Assembly (NCBI RefSeq): GCF_030063475.1
Contig: NZ_JASIRT010000023.1
Span: 1-64,000 of the forward strand
DNA length: 64,000 nt
Direction of reading: 5' to 3'
Source: Roseomonas sp. E05
Lineage (GTDB): Bacteria; Pseudomonadota; Alphaproteobacteria; Acetobacterales; Acetobacteraceae
Positions 32,403-41,349 of the stretch are shown here, in pieces. Numbering within the stretch: the stretch's first letter is position 1; every line of letters starts with the position of its first letter. The position numbers were made by a program, and so were the translations under genes. The notes under the pieces are model-generated. The model did no database searches and was not told where the DNA came from. It saw nothing but the letters and a program-made list of their open reading frames with translations.

Positions 32403-33197
32403 TCAGGCAGCCTGCAGCCACGCCGATGCCGAGCGATGGCGCATGGTCTTACGAAGCGGTGTCTGCGTCGCGGAGCTCCGCATTGGCTTCGGTTTGAGAA
32501 GCCGTGACCAGCGCAGCTTGGGCACGAAAGCGTTGTTGGTGTTGCGCCGCCGCGCGCCGCTGTTCCAGCTGCGGCCGCCCGCAGGGCCTTCGCATTGCCA
32601 ACCCGCAGCTCTGAGGCTGGTGCCTTCCTCGTCCTCACGGATGTAGGTGATGATCTTGCTGAAGCCGCGCCGCTCGGCTTCGCGCGCCGCGTAGCCGTAG
32701 AGCTGCGAACACGCGCACCAGCGGAGCTGCGGCGCGGTGTCGCGCCGGATGCACAGGCGGTTCACCTCGACCCAGCCGCGATGCATGTAGGCGCGGGCGA
32801 CGGGATTGCCGACCGAGACGACGCCGATCTGCGTCCGGCCGTTGAAGATCGCTGCGCCGAAGCGCCAGGTCACCGGCGGCGGGCAGTGTGCGTGGTGGTC
32901 GCGCACGAAGGCCTGCATCGTTGCGAACTGCACCGGCTCGACAGTGAGACGGAAGTCCAATACGGGCGGACTGCATTGGTTGTCGTAGAGCCGGCGCAGA
33001 CGGAAGCCGGTCAGCTCCTCGGCGCCGAGGTGGCGCAGCAAGCCGGTTGCCCAATCGGGATCGTCGGCCATTTCGGCCACCAGCTGCTCATGGCGCGCGG
33101 AACAGCAGGTCTCCATCATGAATTCATGGCTGCTCCAGATTTCCGCGATCTCCAGCACCTCCGGCTGGCCGCACCAAAGGCAGGCCGGCCGGGTCAC
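32403..33197 (-). CDS. XF1762-like plasmid protein (GNAT-type)
   Basis: Encodes 264 aa. The N-terminal 60 residues hold cysteines in CLWCGQPE and METCCSARH (possible metal site). The central region resembles the acetyltransferase-like XF1762 family: RDHHAHCPPPVTWRFGAAIF, IGVVSVGNPVARAYMHRGWV, EVNRLCIRRDTAP, then YAAREAERRGFSKIITYIRE. Basic tail. The fusion of a Cys-rich head to the GNAT-like part is of note. Start overlaps the upstream stop (ATGA). Substrate unknown. Confidence 0.6.
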   Translation of the reverse strand: MTRPACLWCGQPEVLEIAEIWSSHEFMMETCCSARHEQLVAEMADDPDWATGLLRHLGAEELTGFRLRRLYDNQCSPPVLDFRLTVEPVQFATMQAFVRDHHAHCPPPVTWRFGAAIFNGRTQIGVVSVGNPVARAYMHRGWVEVNRLCIRRDTAPQLRWCACSQLYGYAAREAERRGFSKIITYIREDEEGTSLRAAGWQCEGPAGGRSWNSGARRRNTNNAFVPKLRWSRLLKPKPMRSSATQTPLRKTMRHRSASAWLQAA

Positions 33198-33529
33198 GGC
33201 TGCACCACGATGAAGTCGGTGTCATTGCTGAGCGACCGCAGAGCGTCGGCGACCTGCTCGTGCTCGGCCGCCTCGCCCTCCAGCTGCCGCGACAGGCTTG
33301 GCTCATGGCCCATCACCGCGCGGAGCGCCTGCGCCTTTTCGCGCAGGGTCTCCTCCGCGGTGTCCATCGCGCTCGCGGTGACGACTGCCATGCGGATGTT
33401 CGGCATCGGATTGCCCGGCACCTGCAGCCAGAGCAGCAGCTCCGCAAGCGTGATGTTGAACACCTCCCGGTCCTGGTCCTTCAGCGCCTGCAGCAGCAGG
33501 TGCATATGTTCGTTCGGGCAGATAGCCAT
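33194..33529 (-). CDS. hypothetical plasmid protein, 111 aa
   Basis: Mostly helical and acidic: HMHLLLQALKDQDREVFNIT, LAELLLWLQVPGNPMPNIRM, DTAEETLREKAQALRAVMGH, ending in DTDFIVVQP. Coupled to the XF1762-like gene by ATGA. No family recognised. Confidence 0.55.
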   Translation of the reverse strand: MAICPNEHMHLLLQALKDQDREVFNITLAELLLWLQVPGNPMPNIRMAVVTASAMDTAEETLREKAQALRAVMGHEPSLSRQLEGEAAEHEQVADALRSLSNDTDFIVVQP

Positions 33530-33607
33530 GGATCGTCCTTTCAGCCGCACGCATGCGGCAGCGTCTGCTGCCAACGGCAGGTTGGGCATTCGGGAAGGAG
33601 GCGGAGG

Positions 33608-33928
33608 TCAGGCCGTTGTGGCGGGCTCGGCGAAGTCCGGATGCAGGATGGGCAGGTCCTCCATCGGGACCGCATCGCAGTCGAAGAGGACGTATTCGCA
33701 GCCACGCTGCCGCGCGAGGCGGAACACCGCGGCGAGATCGGCGGGGATCGCCTCCCCGGGCTCCTCGTCGGCGTAGATGAACCAGCCGTAGCGCATGCCG
33801 CCGGCCAGCACGACCTGGGCACTCGGGCCGAGGCTGCGCACCACCTCGTCCGTGGTCTGGGCGTCGAGCCAGGTCCAGGTCTCCGGTGAGAGATGACCGC
33901 TGGACAGGTCGAGGAAGGAGCGGATCAC
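33608..33928 (-). CDS. DUF5983-like plasmid protein, 106 aa
   Basis: Short alpha/beta protein: IRSFLDLSSGHLSPETWTWL, AQVVLAGGMRYGWFIYADEE, EYVLFDCDAVPMEDLPILHP. The SSGHLSPET and YGWFIYA stretches are those I associate with the DUF5983 family of plasmid and phage proteins. Coupled to the 151-aa gene by ATGA. Function unknown. Confidence 0.6.
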   Translation of the reverse strand: MIRSFLDLSSGHLSPETWTWLDAQTTDEVVRSLGPSAQVVLAGGMRYGWFIYADEEPGEAIPADLAAVFRLARQRGCEYVLFDCDAVPMEDLPILHPDFAEPATTA

Positions 33929-34380
33929 CGGCGCGCTCCCTCACGGTGCCCGGCGTGCGACACGGTCGGTAGCCGCTCCGGGGCTGCGGCGATCCGGCTC
34001 TGCAGCCAGTGCTCGGTGTCGAGCCAGCCGACCGTCTCACGGCGGCCGAGGTCGAGGAGGTGGGCGCCGCCCCCAAAGCCGTCGAGACGGCCCCGCGAGC
34101 AGGTCAGTGCCCAACGGAAGCCCCAGAGGCCCTGAAGATCGAAGGCCTCGGCGCAGCGGAGCACGAAGTCAATGACGTGCTCGGGGTCACCGGAGCCGTC
34201 TGCGCCCAGGAAGACCCCGTCGGGTGAGAGATCCGGATGATGGTCTGCGTCGAAGCCCAGGGTCTCGCCCTGCTGGTCCTTCTGATCCTGCATCACGCGG
34301 TAGATCGCGAGCGCAGGCTCGATGTTCTCGGCTTTGCCGAGCGGCAAGTGGCAGGAGAACAGGGTAAAATAGTTGGCCAT
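33925..34380 (-). CDS. hypothetical plasmid protein, 151 aa
   Basis: Starts MANYFTLFSCHLPLGKAENI. The core carries ALAIYRVMQDQKDQQGETLG, FVLRCAEAFDLQGLWGFRWA and a GGGAHLLDLG stretch. A basic tail follows. The LWGFRW...GRLDGFGGGAHLLDL pattern recurs in plasmid proteins of similar neighbourhoods, but I know no function. Coupled to the DUF5983-like gene. Confidence 0.55.
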   Translation of the reverse strand: MANYFTLFSCHLPLGKAENIEPALAIYRVMQDQKDQQGETLGFDADHHPDLSPDGVFLGADGSGDPEHVIDFVLRCAEAFDLQGLWGFRWALTCSRGRLDGFGGGAHLLDLGRRETVGWLDTEHWLQSRIAAAPERLPTVSHAGHREGARR

Positions 34381-34448
34381 GGTGGTTCTCCAGATGCACG
34401 AAAGCCCGCGCGAGGCGGGCTCCCGGTCAAGGCAGGTCGTGGGTCGGG

Positions 34449-34802
34449 TCAGCCGCGAACGGGCGTGATCGGGGCCGAAAGCTTGGCCTTGGCGCGCGCC
34501 CGCCAGATGGCGAAGCGCTCGACCAGATCGGCCCCAGGGACCTCCTCGTCCCCCTCGAACTCCTCCCCAAAGATGGACAGTGCCTCGCTCAGGAGGCGCA
34601 GCATGGTGGGGGACCGGGCCAGCAGGCGGGCGTGGCCCTCGGCCTCGCCGATCCCGTAGCCGGCGCCGTCCGGGACGACGGCGACCAGCACCGGCTCGCT
34701 CCAGTCGGTGCGGCTGAGGGCGAAGCCCTCGCCGTCGGCGCCGCTGCTCGGCGTGATGGTGAGGTCGCCCTCGATCTCGGGGTAAAGGTCGCGGAGGTTC
34801 AC
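34449..34802 (-). CDS. hypothetical plasmid protein, 117 aa
   Basis: GTG start at 34802 with GGGAGG upstream; it overlaps the stop of the 58-aa membrane gene (GTGA). Beta-rich first half (DWSEPVLVAVVPDGAGYGIG), helical second half (SPTMLRLLSEALSIFGEEFE, VERFAIWRARAKAKL). Acidic. Function unknown. Confidence 0.55.
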   Translation of the reverse strand: MNLRDLYPEIEGDLTITPSSGADGEGFALSRTDWSEPVLVAVVPDGAGYGIGEAEGHARLLARSPTMLRLLSEALSIFGEEFEGDEEVPGADLVERFAIWRARAKAKLSAPITPVRG

Positions 34803-34975
34803 CGGTGCGCCTCCCGCACCGAATGGAGGGGGACGGTGCTGTCGCGGTCCGTCAGCAGACCGGGCAGCACCGCGGCGCTTGCCATGATCGCCAGGAAGGC
34901 CAGCAGCCCGGCGACCGCGCCCAGGTCTGCCTTGAGATCTCGCAGCGTGTAGCTGCCTCGCTTCTGCTTGCTCAT
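34799..34975 (-). CDS. small single-pass membrane protein, 58 aa
   Basis: ATG 34975 has AAGGA at 8-10 bases. The sequence is a basic head (SKQKRGSYTLRDLKADL), one hydrophobic segment at about 20-41 (AVAGLLAFLAIMASAAVLPG) and a short tail. The stop overlaps the GTG start of the next gene, a strong sign that it is translated. First gene of the string down to 32403; the leader carries hairpin element copy D. Confidence 0.55.
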   Translation of the reverse strand: MSKQKRGSYTLRDLKADLGAVAGLLAFLAIMASAAVLPGLLTDRDSTVPLHSVREAHR

Positions 34976-35041
34976 CGTCGCCGTCCTTCTGTGAGGTCTC
35001 TCCTCGAGACCCCACCCGGCGGCCGATCCGGCCTGGCCGGC

Positions 35042-35114
35042 TCAAGGGCGCGCGGACGGGTCCCATCGCGTTTGCGCGATGGGTGTCCTGCGCGGGCGAA
35101 GCCCTTGCCCTTGA
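35042..35114 (-). repeat. long leader hairpin element, copy D
   Basis: TCAAGGGC (35042-35049) pairs with GCCCTTGA (35107-35114). A C-A mismatch and four more GC pairs continue outward (35037-35040/35116-35119). Inside is the small hairpin CCCATCGCG/CGCGATGGG also found in copy C. A second perfect 6-bp hairpin (34995-35000/35006-35011) lies nearer the start. No gene is seen in 34976-35279. Confidence 0.65.
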
Positions 35115-35279
35115 ACCGGACCGGGCGAGAGCGGCACGGCTTCCCCGCCCGTCATCTCGCCTACACTTCCCGGCAATCCTGTCTGGAGACCTGCAGATCG
35201 TGCCGGGCCCTCTCCGGAACCCTCGCCGCTCTCCTTACCGATGCTCGGTCGCCGTAATCGATTGGCGAAGGTACGCCGA

Positions 35280-35600
35280 TTACCCGGCCTCGCTCGGATA
35301 GACAGCGACGGGCGTCAGCCAGGCGACAGAACGCCCTTCCGTGAGGTCGGCCAGGATCTGCTCGTAGGGTTGCCGATAGGGACGAGAATACTCCTCCTTC
35401 AGCCAGCTCTCGCGCGTGCCGCGCCAAGTCTCGTAAACCACCACGTCATCAGACTGCTCGACATCGTCGTGGATCACCGCGTTGATGAAGTTTGTCTCGC
35501 GGCTCATCGTCCGAACCAGGTTTGTAAGATGTTCGACGAGTTCGGCCTTCCTGCCCGATTTCGTGCGAATCCGCACGACCAGAACGATCTTGTCCGCCAT
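35280..35600 (-). CDS. antibiotic-biosynthesis-monooxygenase-fold protein
   Basis: Encodes 106 aa with the ABM dimeric ferredoxin-like fold: IVLVVRIRTKSGRKAELVEH at 5-24, a central NFINAVIHDDVEQSDDVVVY, and ETWRGTRESWLKEEY. Such proteins are cofactor-free quinol monooxygenases or stress proteins. Divergent from the LysR gene 128 bases away, which probably controls it. Start 35600 has GAAGG upstream. First gene of the cargo island. Confidence 0.75.
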   Translation of the reverse strand: MADKIVLVVRIRTKSGRKAELVEHLTNLVRTMSRETNFINAVIHDDVEQSDDVVVYETWRGTRESWLKEEYSRPYRQPYEQILADLTEGRSVAWLTPVAVYPSEAG

Positions 35601-35727
35601 TTGTGCCTTCTTTCAGGGAGTTGCGCTCCAGGCACAAAAGCTAGATTGACCCTGGCGGGCTATCCAGAACCGACCCTCCCGTAAGTGCCCGGCATGACGC
35701 GTTCGCTGGCCAGGATGCAGGATTGAT

Positions 35728-36633
35728 ATGCCGTTCGACGGACGATTGCTCTCGGGCGTGAGCGTGCTGGCCGCGGTGGTGGAGAGCGGCAGTTTCGCCA
35801 GGGCGGCCGAAGCCCTGGGCCTTTCCCCGTCGGGGGTCAGCCGCGCCGTCGCGCGGCTCGAAGCCCGTATCGGGGTCCGCCTGCTGGACCGGACCACACG
35901 CACGCTTCGGCTGACCGACGAAGGCGCCCGGTTCTATGAACAGGTCGCTCCCCACCTGGATGGCATCGAGGAGGCGGCGGTGCTGGCCTCCGGCTCCTTG
36001 GCGACCGTGCGGGGCCGCCTGCGCGTCAACGTCGATCCGTTCTTCTCTCGCCTGGTCCTGGCGCCCTGCCTCAGCGAGTTCCTCCGCCGCTATCCCGACC
36101 TGGATGTGGAGGTGATGACACGGGAGATCATGGGCGACCTCGTCGCGGACGGCATCGACGTGGCCGTCCGGTTCGGGCCCCAGCCGGCCTCCTCGATGGT
36201 GGCCCGGCGACTGTTGGAGACCCGGATCCTGACGGTCGCCTCACCTGGGTACCTGGAGCGGAACGGGCGGCCCCAGGCGCCGCCCGACCTCGAGCGCCAC
36301 GCCTGCATCCAGTTTCGCGACCCCCTCGCCGGGCGGCCGTTCGAATGGGAATTCCACCGCCGCGGCGACGTCGTTCCCGTCCGGACACGCGGTCCGCTGC
36401 TCGTGACCGATGTGGGGACCATGCTGGGCGCCTGCCTTTCCGACGCCGGCGTTGCCCAGGTCATGGCCCTCGGCGTGCGGGACCTGCTGGAGGAGGGCCG
36501 CCTGGTGGAGCTCTTTCCGGACTGGTCGGACGAGACCTTCCCCCTTTACGCCGTCCACCCGTCCCGGCAGCACACGCCGGCCAAGGTCAAGGCCTTCATC
36601 GACTTCTGCGTCGAGATCACCCGGCGCCCTTGA
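35728..36633 (+). CDS. LysR-family transcriptional regulator 1
   Basis: Encodes 301 aa, normal LysR length. Winged HTH at 1-60 (SFARAAEALGLSPSGVSRAV, RIGVRLLDRTTRTLRLT) and a periplasmic-binding-protein-like effector domain from about 90. It belongs to the CrgA/DsdC-like group with the RPFEWEFHRRGDVVPV signature. Divergent from the ABM gene and followed by an SDR gene on the same strand; either or both may be targets. Effector unknown. Confidence 0.9.
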   Translation: MPFDGRLLSGVSVLAAVVESGSFARAAEALGLSPSGVSRAVARLEARIGVRLLDRTTRTLRLTDEGARFYEQVAPHLDGIEEAAVLASGSLATVRGRLRVNVDPFFSRLVLAPCLSEFLRRYPDLDVEVMTREIMGDLVADGIDVAVRFGPQPASSMVARRLLETRILTVASPGYLERNGRPQAPPDLERHACIQFRDPLAGRPFEWEFHRRGDVVPVRTRGPLLVTDVGTMLGACLSDAGVAQVMALGVRDLLEEGRLVELFPDWSDETFPLYAVHPSRQHTPAKVKAFIDFCVEITRRP

Positions 36634-36759
36634 ACGGTGTCACAGATGAAGTGACCAAAGCGCAATTCCGCCCGCGCCACCTCGGCCACATCCTTCCCGC
36701 CGGCGCTCAAGCCGGGCTTCGAGCGTGCAAGGTCAATCCAATCGAGGACGAGACGAGCG

Positions 36760-37533
36760 ATGTCGAAGGTGTTCATCACGGGGTCTTCTACCGGGCTCGG
36801 CCTGATGGCGGGCCGCCTGCTCGCCGAGGAGGGCCACCAGGTCGTCCTGCATGCCCGCGATGCCGCGCGCGCGGACGGCACGCGCAGGGCCTTGCCCCAG
36901 GCCGAGGCGGTGGCCGTCGGCGACCTGTCGAGCCTCGCCGGAGCGCGTGCCGTGGCCGAGCAGGCGAACCGGCTCGGGCCCTTCGACGCCGTGATCCACA
37001 ACGCCGGGGTCGGCTATCGCGAACGTCGGCGGATCGAGACCGAAGACGGCCTGCTCCATGTATTCGCGATCAACACGCTGGCCCCGTACGTGCTGACGGC
37101 CCTGATGCAGCGGCCGGCGCGGCTCGTCTATCTGAGCTCCGGCATGCATCGCAGCACCGAGGCCAATTTCGACGATCTGCTCTGGGAGACGCGGCACTGG
37201 GACGGCGCGGAAGCCTATGCGGAGAGCAAGCTCCATGACGTGCTTCTGGCGTTCGCCGTCGCCCGGCGCTGGCCCGGCGTGCTGTCCAATGCGCTGGAAC
37301 CGGGTTGGGTGCCGACCCGGATGGGCGGCCCGGGTGCGCCCGACGACATGGACCAGGCCCATCGAACCCAGGCTTGGCTGGCGGTCGGCGACGATCCGGC
37401 CGCCAAGGTCTCAGGCCAGTATTTCTATCACATGCGGCCGCGCACGCCGAACCCGCAGGTCCATGATGCGGGTCTGCAGGACCGGCTGATCGAGGCCTGC
37501 GAGCGTCTGTCGGGCATCGCCTTGCCGTCCTAA
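36760..37533 (+). CDS. short-chain dehydrogenase/reductase 1
   Basis: Encodes 257 aa. Rossmann motif TGSSTGLG at 7-14, HNAGV near 88, and the catalytic YAESK near 155. The serine of the triad lies in VYLSSGMH. Probably NADP(H)-dependent; substrate unknown. It lies 126 bases after LysR 1 on the same strand and is likely part of its regulon. Confidence 0.85.
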   Translation: MSKVFITGSSTGLGLMAGRLLAEEGHQVVLHARDAARADGTRRALPQAEAVAVGDLSSLAGARAVAEQANRLGPFDAVIHNAGVGYRERRRIETEDGLLHVFAINTLAPYVLTALMQRPARLVYLSSGMHRSTEANFDDLLWETRHWDGAEAYAESKLHDVLLAFAVARRWPGVLSNALEPGWVPTRMGGPGAPDDMDQAHRTQAWLAVGDDPAAKVSGQYFYHMRPRTPNPQVHDAGLQDRLIEACERLSGIALPS

Positions 37534-37607
37534 TGCGATATCGGGTCTGGCGGCGGAAGGGGAGCGCCGGCCTCACGGCCGCGCGCTCCTTCTCCCTGCG
37601 CCGGACT

Positions 37608-39806
37608 TCAGGCCGCCAGCAGCTTGTCCGGGGTGATCGGCAGGTCGCGCACCCGGATCCCGATGGCGTCATAGACGGCATTGGCCACAGCCGCCGCGAC
37701 CCCGGTCGCGCCGAGTTCGCCGATCCCCTTGGCGCCGAGCGGGCCGGACCTGGCGTCGAACTCCTCGACGAATGCCACCTCGATCTCGGGCGGGATGTCG
37801 GCGTTCACGGGAATGGCCACGCCGGCAAGGTCCTTCGACAGCCAGCGGCCGAGCTTCGGCTCGTAGTGGCTCGCCTCCATGGCCGCCATGCCCCAGCCCC
37901 AGATGATGCCGCCGATCATCTGGGATCGGGCGGTGCGGGGGTTCAGGATCCGCCCGGCACTGTAGGCGCCCACGGCGCGGCGAAGCCGGAGAAGCCCCAG
38001 CTCCGGGTCCACCCCGACCTCCACGAAGATCGCGCCGAAGGTGCGGGCCGGCGCCCCGGCCTCTCCCATATCGACGGGTGCGCCGCCGGGCAGGTCGAAA
38101 GCGCCGTCCGAGCTCAGCTCGGGAAGGCCGGCCGCGCCCAGCACCTCCTGGATCGTCCGGCTCTCGTTCGCCCGCGTGATCCGCCCTTCGCGCATCGTCG
38201 TCTCCTCGGGCGCCCAGCCGGCGAGCGCGGCCAGCCGCCCCCGCACGCGCTCGGCCGCCCGCTGCACCGCGGCCCCGGTGCTGAGGGTCGTGCCCGAGCC
38301 ATAGGTCGGCCCCGAATAGGGCAGGTCAGTGTCGCCCGAGCGCACCGTCACCTGCCGGGGATCGAGCCCCAGCGCCTCGGCGGCGACCTGCGCGAAGACC
38401 GTGGCGGGACCCGTCCCGATGTCGCAGAAGCTGGATTCCACGACCGCCGCCCCCTCCGCCGCCAGCCTCACCCGGGCGGTGGAATGGAAGCGCGCCTGTC
38501 CCTGGCTGCAATCCGCCATGCCGCAGCCGATCCGCCAGTGGCCGTCGCGGGTCCCGCCGCGCGGGCGCTCGCGCCATCCGAACCGGCGCGCACCCTCCTC
38601 ATAGGCCTCGCGCAGCTTCTTGGACGACCAGGGCTGGCCGCTCTCCGGATCGGTGTCGGCATGGTTCGCCAGGCGCAGATCGAGCGGATCGACGCCGAGC
38701 CGCCGGGCCAGCTCGTCCATCGCCGAGCCCAGCGCCCAGGAGCCCGGCCCGTCCCAGGGCGAGCGCATGAAGGTCGGCAGGGTGACGTGACCGCGCCGCA
38801 CGCGGTGGTCGGTCGTGATGTTGTCGCAGGCGTAGAAGGCGCGGCTCGGGATCGCGCCGAACTCCACATAGTCGTCGGTCACGCTGGTGATGTTGGCTGT
38901 CGCGTGGGTCAGCCCCGCCAGCCGGCCATCGGGCCGCGCGCCGAGCTCGAGGTCATGGGTCATCTGCGGCTGGGGCCCGACCATGGCGTGCATGTGCTGG
39001 CGGCTGAGCGCCAGCTTGACCGGACGACCCACCACCCTGGCCGCCATGGCCGTCAGGATCTCATGGGGCCAGATGAAGGCCTTGGCACCGAAGCCGCCGC
39101 CGGTGTGCGGAGAGACCACGCGCACCTTGTCCGCGCCCAGCCCAAAGACGGCGGCGAGGGCGCCCTGGACCGCCGGCAGGTGCTGGACGGCGTCGTAGAC
39201 CGTCAGCCGGTCGCCTTCCCAGGCCGCCAGGATGGCGGAGGGCTCCATGGGGTTGGCATGGCGCGAGGGCTGGGTGTAGCGGGCAGCGAGCCTGACCGGC
39301 GCGGCCGCGATTGCCGCGGCCGCATCGCCCTTCTGGAACGTCACCGCGCTCGATTTGGAATAGTCCCCCTTGGCCGGGTCGGGCGGCTCGGCCGGCGCGG
39401 TCTCAGGTGGCGTGAACGCGTCGCGCTGGTAGCAGACCCGGATGGCCGCCGCGGCGGCCTCGGCCGGCTCCAGCCGCTCGGCCAGCACGATGGCCACGGG
39501 CTGGCCCTCATAGAGGACCTGATCGCCTTGCATGGGCAGGAAGCGGGTGGCGAGCGGCGGACAGGTGATCTTGTCCAGGTCCGGATGCACCCTGGTCATG
39601 TCCGAGGCGGTCAGCACCCTGACCACCCCTGGTGTCGCGAGCGCCGCACGGGCGTCGATCCCCGTGACGCGGCCGGCCGGAATGGTCGAGGGGACCAGCA
39701 CGGCATGGAGCTGCCCTGGCAGAGCCTGGTCGCCGGCGTAGCGGGCGGCGCCCGTCGTCTTGGCCGGGCCATCGAGGCGGGTGATCGGGTCTCCTGAGGT
39801 CTTCAT
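37608..39806 (-). CDS. molybdenum hydroxylase large subunit, set 1 (PaoC/XdhB-like)
   Basis: Encodes 732 aa. It has the xanthine-dehydrogenase-family architecture: substrate/cofactor domains, GGGFGAKAF for molybdopterin, a central QSRHANPMEP, and the catalytic glutamate in KGIGELGATG near the C-terminus. It oxidises aldehydes or N-heterocycles using water-derived oxygen. It has no signal peptide. Start 39806 overlaps the FAD-subunit stop (ATGA). Encoded third in the Fe-S, FAD, Mo order, like E. coli paoABC. Confidence 0.9.
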   Translation of the reverse strand: MKTSGDPITRLDGPAKTTGAARYAGDQALPGQLHAVLVPSTIPAGRVTGIDARAALATPGVVRVLTASDMTRVHPDLDKITCPPLATRFLPMQGDQVLYEGQPVAIVLAERLEPAEAAAAAIRVCYQRDAFTPPETAPAEPPDPAKGDYSKSSAVTFQKGDAAAAIAAAPVRLAARYTQPSRHANPMEPSAILAAWEGDRLTVYDAVQHLPAVQGALAAVFGLGADKVRVVSPHTGGGFGAKAFIWPHEILTAMAARVVGRPVKLALSRQHMHAMVGPQPQMTHDLELGARPDGRLAGLTHATANITSVTDDYVEFGAIPSRAFYACDNITTDHRVRRGHVTLPTFMRSPWDGPGSWALGSAMDELARRLGVDPLDLRLANHADTDPESGQPWSSKKLREAYEEGARRFGWRERPRGGTRDGHWRIGCGMADCSQGQARFHSTARVRLAAEGAAVVESSFCDIGTGPATVFAQVAAEALGLDPRQVTVRSGDTDLPYSGPTYGSGTTLSTGAAVQRAAERVRGRLAALAGWAPEETTMREGRITRANESRTIQEVLGAAGLPELSSDGAFDLPGGAPVDMGEAGAPARTFGAIFVEVGVDPELGLLRLRRAVGAYSAGRILNPRTARSQMIGGIIWGWGMAAMEASHYEPKLGRWLSKDLAGVAIPVNADIPPEIEVAFVEEFDARSGPLGAKGIGELGATGVAAAVANAVYDAIGIRVRDLPITPDKLLAA

Positions 39807-40789
39807 GACGCCCTCGTTGCGAGGTTCAGGGTACGGAGCACGGCATTGCGCGCGAGCCGGATCTTGTAGGCATTGGACGAGAGCGGCCGGGCCTCGGCGA
39901 AGCCGGCGTCCACCGCGGCCTCCACCTCCGGCCCGCCCAGGCGCTGGCCTTGGAGCCGCCGCTCCGCCTCGTCCAGCCGCCAGGGCCGCATGGCGACCGA
40001 GCCGAGCGCGATGCGGGCGCGGCGGATGACCTCCCCATCGAGGTCGAGCACCACCGCGGCGGACACCGTCGCATATTCGTAGCTCTCGCGCTCGCGCAGC
40101 TTCAGATAGGCGGATCGCGTCGCAGGCTCCGCGATTTCGATGGACACGATAAGCTCGCCCGGCTCCAGCACAGTGTGGGCGGTCGGGTCCTCGGACGGCA
40201 GGACATGGAAGCTGCGCGCCGGGATGCGCCGACCGTCCGCGTCACGGCGCTCGGTCACATAGACCGCGTCCAGCGCCGCCAGCGCCGCAGCCGGATCGGA
40301 GGGCTGCACGGCCACGCAGTCCTCGGTCCAGCCGAAGATCGCGTGCTTTTCGTTGAACCCGTGCAGGGCGGCGCAGCCGGACCCGGGTGCGCGCTTGTTG
40401 CAGGGCGTCGGCTCCTCGGCCCGGAAATAGGGGCAGCGCACCCGCTGAAGCGGATTGCCGCCGATGGTCGCCAGGTTCCGGAGCTGGGCGGAGGCCGATT
40501 TCAGGATGGCCTGCGACAGCACGGGGTAGGAGTGCTGGATCAACGGGTGCTGCGCGGCGTCGTTCAGCCTGGTCAGAGCTCCGATCCGCGCGCCGCCGCC
40601 GGGCAGCGCCTCGACACCATCCATGCCGGGCGTGCGGCTGATATCGACAACCCGTCCTGGCGCGGCGATGCCGATCCGCAGCCAGTTCAGAAGCTCGGTG
40701 CCGCCCGCCAGGATCGCCGTGTCGCCCTCGGCCGCGAGGGCCAGCGCCTCGGCGCGCGAGGTGGCGCGGGCGTAGCTGAAATCCTGCAT
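39803..40789 (-). CDS. molybdenum hydroxylase FAD subunit, set 1 (PaoB-like, extra Fe-S)
   Basis: Encodes 328 aa. FAD-binding AILAGGTELLNWLRIG near 24-39 and QLRNLATIGGNPLQR. It carries the four-cysteine insert of the PaoB/YagS group (RCPYFRAEEPTPCNKRAPG, then SGCAAL), which holds a [4Fe-4S] cluster in E. coli PaoB. Start overlaps the Fe-S subunit stop (TGATG). Passes electrons from the Fe-S subunit side to an acceptor. Confidence 0.88.
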   Translation of the reverse strand: MQDFSYARATSRAEALALAAEGDTAILAGGTELLNWLRIGIAAPGRVVDISRTPGMDGVEALPGGGARIGALTRLNDAAQHPLIQHSYPVLSQAILKSASAQLRNLATIGGNPLQRVRCPYFRAEEPTPCNKRAPGSGCAALHGFNEKHAIFGWTEDCVAVQPSDPAAALAALDAVYVTERRDADGRRIPARSFHVLPSEDPTAHTVLEPGELIVSIEIAEPATRSAYLKLRERESYEYATVSAAVVLDLDGEVIRRARIALGSVAMRPWRLDEAERRLQGQRLGGPEVEAAVDAGFAEARPLSSNAYKIRLARNAVLRTLNLATRAS

Positions 40790-41298
40790 CAGGCCGCCTC
40801 CGATGCCGACATGTCCCGGGCCGCGGCCGCCACGGCCTCGGCGATCTGCGGATAGGCGGCGCAGCGGCACAAATTGCCGCTCATCCACTCACGGATCTCC
40901 GCGTTCGAGCCCGTATGGCCTTCCGTGATGCAGGCGAGCGCCGACATAATCTGGCCCGAGGTGCAGAAACCGCACTGGAAGGCGTCGTGCTCGATGAAGG
41001 CCTGCTGGACCGGGTGCAGCCGCCCGTCCTGCGCCAGGCCCTCCACGGTCGTGACCGCACACCCCTCGGCGGAGGCGGCGAGGACGAGGCAGGCGTTCAC
41101 CCGCCGGCCGTCCAGGAGGACTGTGCAGGCGCCGCATTCGCCCCGGTTGCAGCCCTTCTTGGCGCCGGTGAGTTGTAGACGCTCGCGCAGCAGATCGAGC
41201 AGGGTCACCCGCGGCTCGACCTCCAGCTCGTGCGACTGGCCGTTCACCGTCAGGCGCACGAGGCAGCGGGCCGAGAACCGCGTCTCTTCTGGACACAT
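40789..41298 (-). CDS. molybdenum hydroxylase 2Fe-2S subunit, set 1 (no Tat signal)
   Basis: Encodes 169 aa; ATG 41298 is chosen for its GGGAGG. Two [2Fe-2S] clusters: the plant-ferredoxin type KKGCNRGECGACTVLLDG, and the helical domain QCGFCTSGQ with LCRCAAYPQI. Unlike its paralogue at 47901 it has no twin-arginine signal, so this complex should stay in the cytoplasm. First gene of the operon, which runs away from the SDR gene at 41350. Confidence 0.9.
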   Translation of the reverse strand: MCPEETRFSARCLVRLTVNGQSHELEVEPRVTLLDLLRERLQLTGAKKGCNRGECGACTVLLDGRRVNACLVLAASAEGCAVTTVEGLAQDGRLHPVQQAFIEHDAFQCGFCTSGQIMSALACITEGHTGSNAEIREWMSGNLCRCAAYPQIAEAVAAAARDMSASEAA

Positions 41299-41349
41299 GA
41301 TTGAGCCTCCCAAGGTTTGAAAACCATCATCGGATCAGCGGATCACCGC

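Noticed and set aside
35600-35638. 8-bp inverted repeat (TTTGTGCC/GGCACAAA) as LysR 1 operator
   Set aside because: One arm overlaps the start codon of the monooxygenase gene and the spacer is long; it could as well be an mRNA stem. Not strong enough to list as a site.
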